In this document: piece after piece, positions 4,306 through 5,466 of the stretch
Position numbering within the stretch: position 1 is the first letter of the stretch
Layout: each line of letters begins with the position of its first letter
Source: Solirubrobacterales bacterium
GTDB lineage: Bacteria; Actinomycetota; Thermoleophilia; Solirubrobacterales; Solirubrobacteraceae
NCBI GenBank assembly: GCA_025964065.1
Contig: JAOPZO010000178.1
Coordinates: 1-5,466 of the forward strand
Direction: 5' to 3'
Length of the DNA stretch: 5,466 nt
Notes under the pieces: model-generated
What the model saw: the letters and a program-made list of their open reading frames with translations, nothing else
Databases searched by the model: none
Told to the model about the DNA's origin: nothing
Program-made: the position numbers and the translations under genes

Positions 4306-5281
4306 GTTCGCGCCCGACGCGGTGTCGCGCCGCTTCGCCCGCACGCGCACGGCCGGGATCGTCGGCTGGGGCGCCGCGCTGCCCGACACGATCGTCTCGA
4401 ACGACGCCGTCGGCGCGGGCGCGGGCGTGACGCCGCAGTGGATCGTGAAGCGCACGGGCATCTCCGAGCGGCGCCATCTCGCGGACGGCGAGCGGCTGGA
4501 CGCGCTGTGCGCCCAGGCCGGGCGCGAGGCGCTCACCCAGGCGGGCCTCGAGGCCGCCGAGCTCGACGCCGTCCTCGTCGCGACCTCCACGGCCGACGAC
4601 GTCTTCCCGCAGTGCGCGCCGCTGGTCGCCGGCCTCCTCGGCGCGCCGCGTGCCATGGCGTGGGACGTCGCGCTCGCGTGCACGGGCTTCGTCGCCGGCC
4701 TCGCGCAGGGCGCCGCGCTCATCGAGAGCGGGCGCGCACAGCACGTCCTGCTCATCGGCGGCGACGCGCTCTCCCGCAACATCGACCCGACGGACCGCGG
4801 GCCCGCCGCGCTGTTCGGCGACGGCGCGGGCGCGGCGGTCCTCTCCCGCGGCGGCGGCGCCCGCGTCGGCGCGACCGTCCTCGGCAGCGATGGCGCCAGC
4901 GGTCACCACCTCACCGCCGCCCGCGCGGACGGCATCGTCCGCATGGACGGCATCGACGTCTTCAACCACGCGCTCGCCCGCATGGCCGAGTGCAGCCGCG
5001 AGGTCCTGGCCCGCGAGGGTCTCGACGTCGCCGATCTCGCGCTCGTCGTTCCGCACCAGGCGAACGGCCGCATCACCTCCGCGCTCGCGGAGCGCCTCGG
5101 CCTCCGCCCCGAGCAGGTCGTCGACGACATCCACGACCGCGGCAACACCTCCGCCGGGACCATCCCGCTGGCGCTGCACCGCGCCCGGGCCGAGGGCCGC
5201 CTGCCCGCGCGGGGCCCCGTCCTGCTCACCGCCTTCGGCGCCGGGTTCGCCTGGGGCGCCACCGTCCTGCATTTCACCTAG
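4295..5281 (+). CDS. fabH: 3-oxoacyl-ACP synthase III (FabH)
   Basis: A 328-residue condensing enzyme that starts fatty-acid synthesis by joining an acyl-CoA primer to malonyl-ACP. The thiolase-fold triad is complete: Cys129 in ALACTGF, His254 in VPHQAN and Asn284 in DRGNTSAG. GISERR (55-60), FGDGAGAAVLS (174-184) and the C-terminal GAGFAWG (315-321) are further FabH signatures. Phe104 lies 25 residues before Cys129, exactly as Phe87 does in E. coli FabH, which suggests a small primer pocket. The segment between HHLTAARAD and DVFNHAL is about 7 residues shorter than in E. coli FabH, near the active-site entrance. An extension of about 16 residues (MSLEFAPDAVSRRFAR) precedes the first core strand. 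The ATG has TGGAG 7 nt upstream and lies inside the end of fabD. Some FabH homologues serve secondary metabolism; the operon context argues for the housekeeping role. Confidence 0.96.
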   Translation: MSLEFAPDAVSRRFARTRTAGIVGWGAALPDTIVSNDAVGAGAGVTPQWIVKRTGISERRHLADGERLDALCAQAGREALTQAGLEAAELDAVLVATSTADDVFPQCAPLVAGLLGAPRAMAWDVALACTGFVAGLAQGAALIESGRAQHVLLIGGDALSRNIDPTDRGPAALFGDGAGAAVLSRGGGARVGATVLGSDGASGHHLTAARADGIVRMDGIDVFNHALARMAECSREVLAREGLDVADLALVVPHQANGRITSALAERLGLRPEQVVDDIHDRGNTSAGTIPLALHRARAEGRLPARGPVLLTAFGAGFAWGATVLHFT

Positions 5282-5291
5282 GAGCCATCCC

Positions 5292-5466
5292 ATGACGACC
5301 GAGACCGCTCCCAAGCCCACGAAGAGCGCCCTGCGCCCCACCGACGCGACCGTCCTCGTGACGGGCGCCGGCGCGGGCATCGGGGCCGCCGCCGCGCTCG
5401 CCCTCGCCGCGGACGGCTGGCACGTCGCCGTCGGCTTCGGCGGCAACGCCGCGGGTGCGCAGGAGA
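5292..5466 (+). CDS. fabG: Short-chain dehydrogenase, probable 3-oxoacyl-ACP reductase (FabG), 3' end outside window
   Basis: Only the first 58 codons are present. Residues 19-45 show the start of a Rossmann fold with the short-chain dehydrogenase cofactor motif TGAGAGIG (24-31), followed by helix A and strand DGWHVAVGFG (41-50); FGGNAAGAQE fits the NADPH-binding second-strand region of FabG-type reductases. About 18 polar residues precede the first strand, a slightly long N-terminus. The ribosome site AGGAG (5280-5284) overlaps the fabH TAG stop codon and lies 7 nt before the ATG, so the gene is co-transcribed with fabH. In that setting it should reduce 3-oxoacyl-ACP with NADPH, the second step of each elongation cycle. 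The catalytic Ser-Tyr-Lys lies beyond the window, so FabG is inferred from fold plus operon position; another short-chain dehydrogenase cannot be excluded. Confidence 0.82.
   Translation, partial: MTTETAPKPTKSALRPTDATVLVTGAGAGIGAAAALALAADGWHVAVGFGGNAAGAQE

Noticed and set aside
3394..4782. Minus-strand frame of 462 codons opposite fabD/fabH
   Set aside because: It is a shadow of two genes with all catalytic residues present and coupled starts; no domain motif is seen in the minus-strand reading.
4067..5446. Minus-strand frame of 459 codons opposite fabH/fabG
   Set aside because: Same reason: low-complexity translation opposite an intact FabH with Cys-His-Asn triad.

Overview
This is a high-GC chromosomal segment from a bacterium, most likely an actinomycetote. 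The evidence is very strong G/C bias at third codon positions, GTG starts, clear AGGAG-type ribosome binding sites, a soluble GAF/HisKA_3 kinase paired with a NarL-type regulator, and a fabD-fabH-fabG cluster. The hairpin repeat AAAGGGGCCTGACCCCTTT reminds me of Thermoleophilia (Solirubrobacterales-like) genomes, but that placement is recollection, not something tested here.

Layout. (1) Bases 1-73, minus strand: the first 24 codons of a secreted or lipid-anchored protein, of which only the signal peptide is visible. (2) Bases 74-298: a divergent intergenic region with three alternating CGAACG hexamers that look like an operator. (3) Bases 299-1312, plus: an aldo/keto reductase with a complete catalytic tetrad. 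(4) Bases 1313-1558: the longest gene-free stretch. It holds two copies of the hairpin repeat in the same orientation, with other short inverted repeats between and after them. (5) Bases 1559-3282, plus: a two-gene, translationally coupled two-component system (cytosolic GAF-domain histidine kinase, then a LuxR/NarL-family response regulator), followed 8 nt after its stop by a long hairpin containing a diverged third copy of the repeat. (6) Bases 3283-3429: the fab leader, with a second hairpin. (7) Bases 3430-5466, plus: the start of a type II fatty-acid synthesis operon, fabD, fabH and a fabG that runs off the window.

How the genes work together. FabD loads malonyl groups onto acyl carrier protein, FabH condenses malonyl-ACP with a short acyl-CoA primer, and the FabG-like protein would reduce the 3-keto product. 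ACP and the elongating synthase (acpP, fabF) would be expected just beyond the right edge. The two-component system lies directly upstream in the same orientation but is separated from fab by hairpins, so a regulatory link is only a hypothesis. The aldo/keto reductase appears to be a separate unit.

I see no tRNA, rRNA, CRISPR array, transposase or phage gene. The most unusual feature is the hairpin-repeat family bracketing the two-component operon. The protein-coding content is otherwise ordinary.
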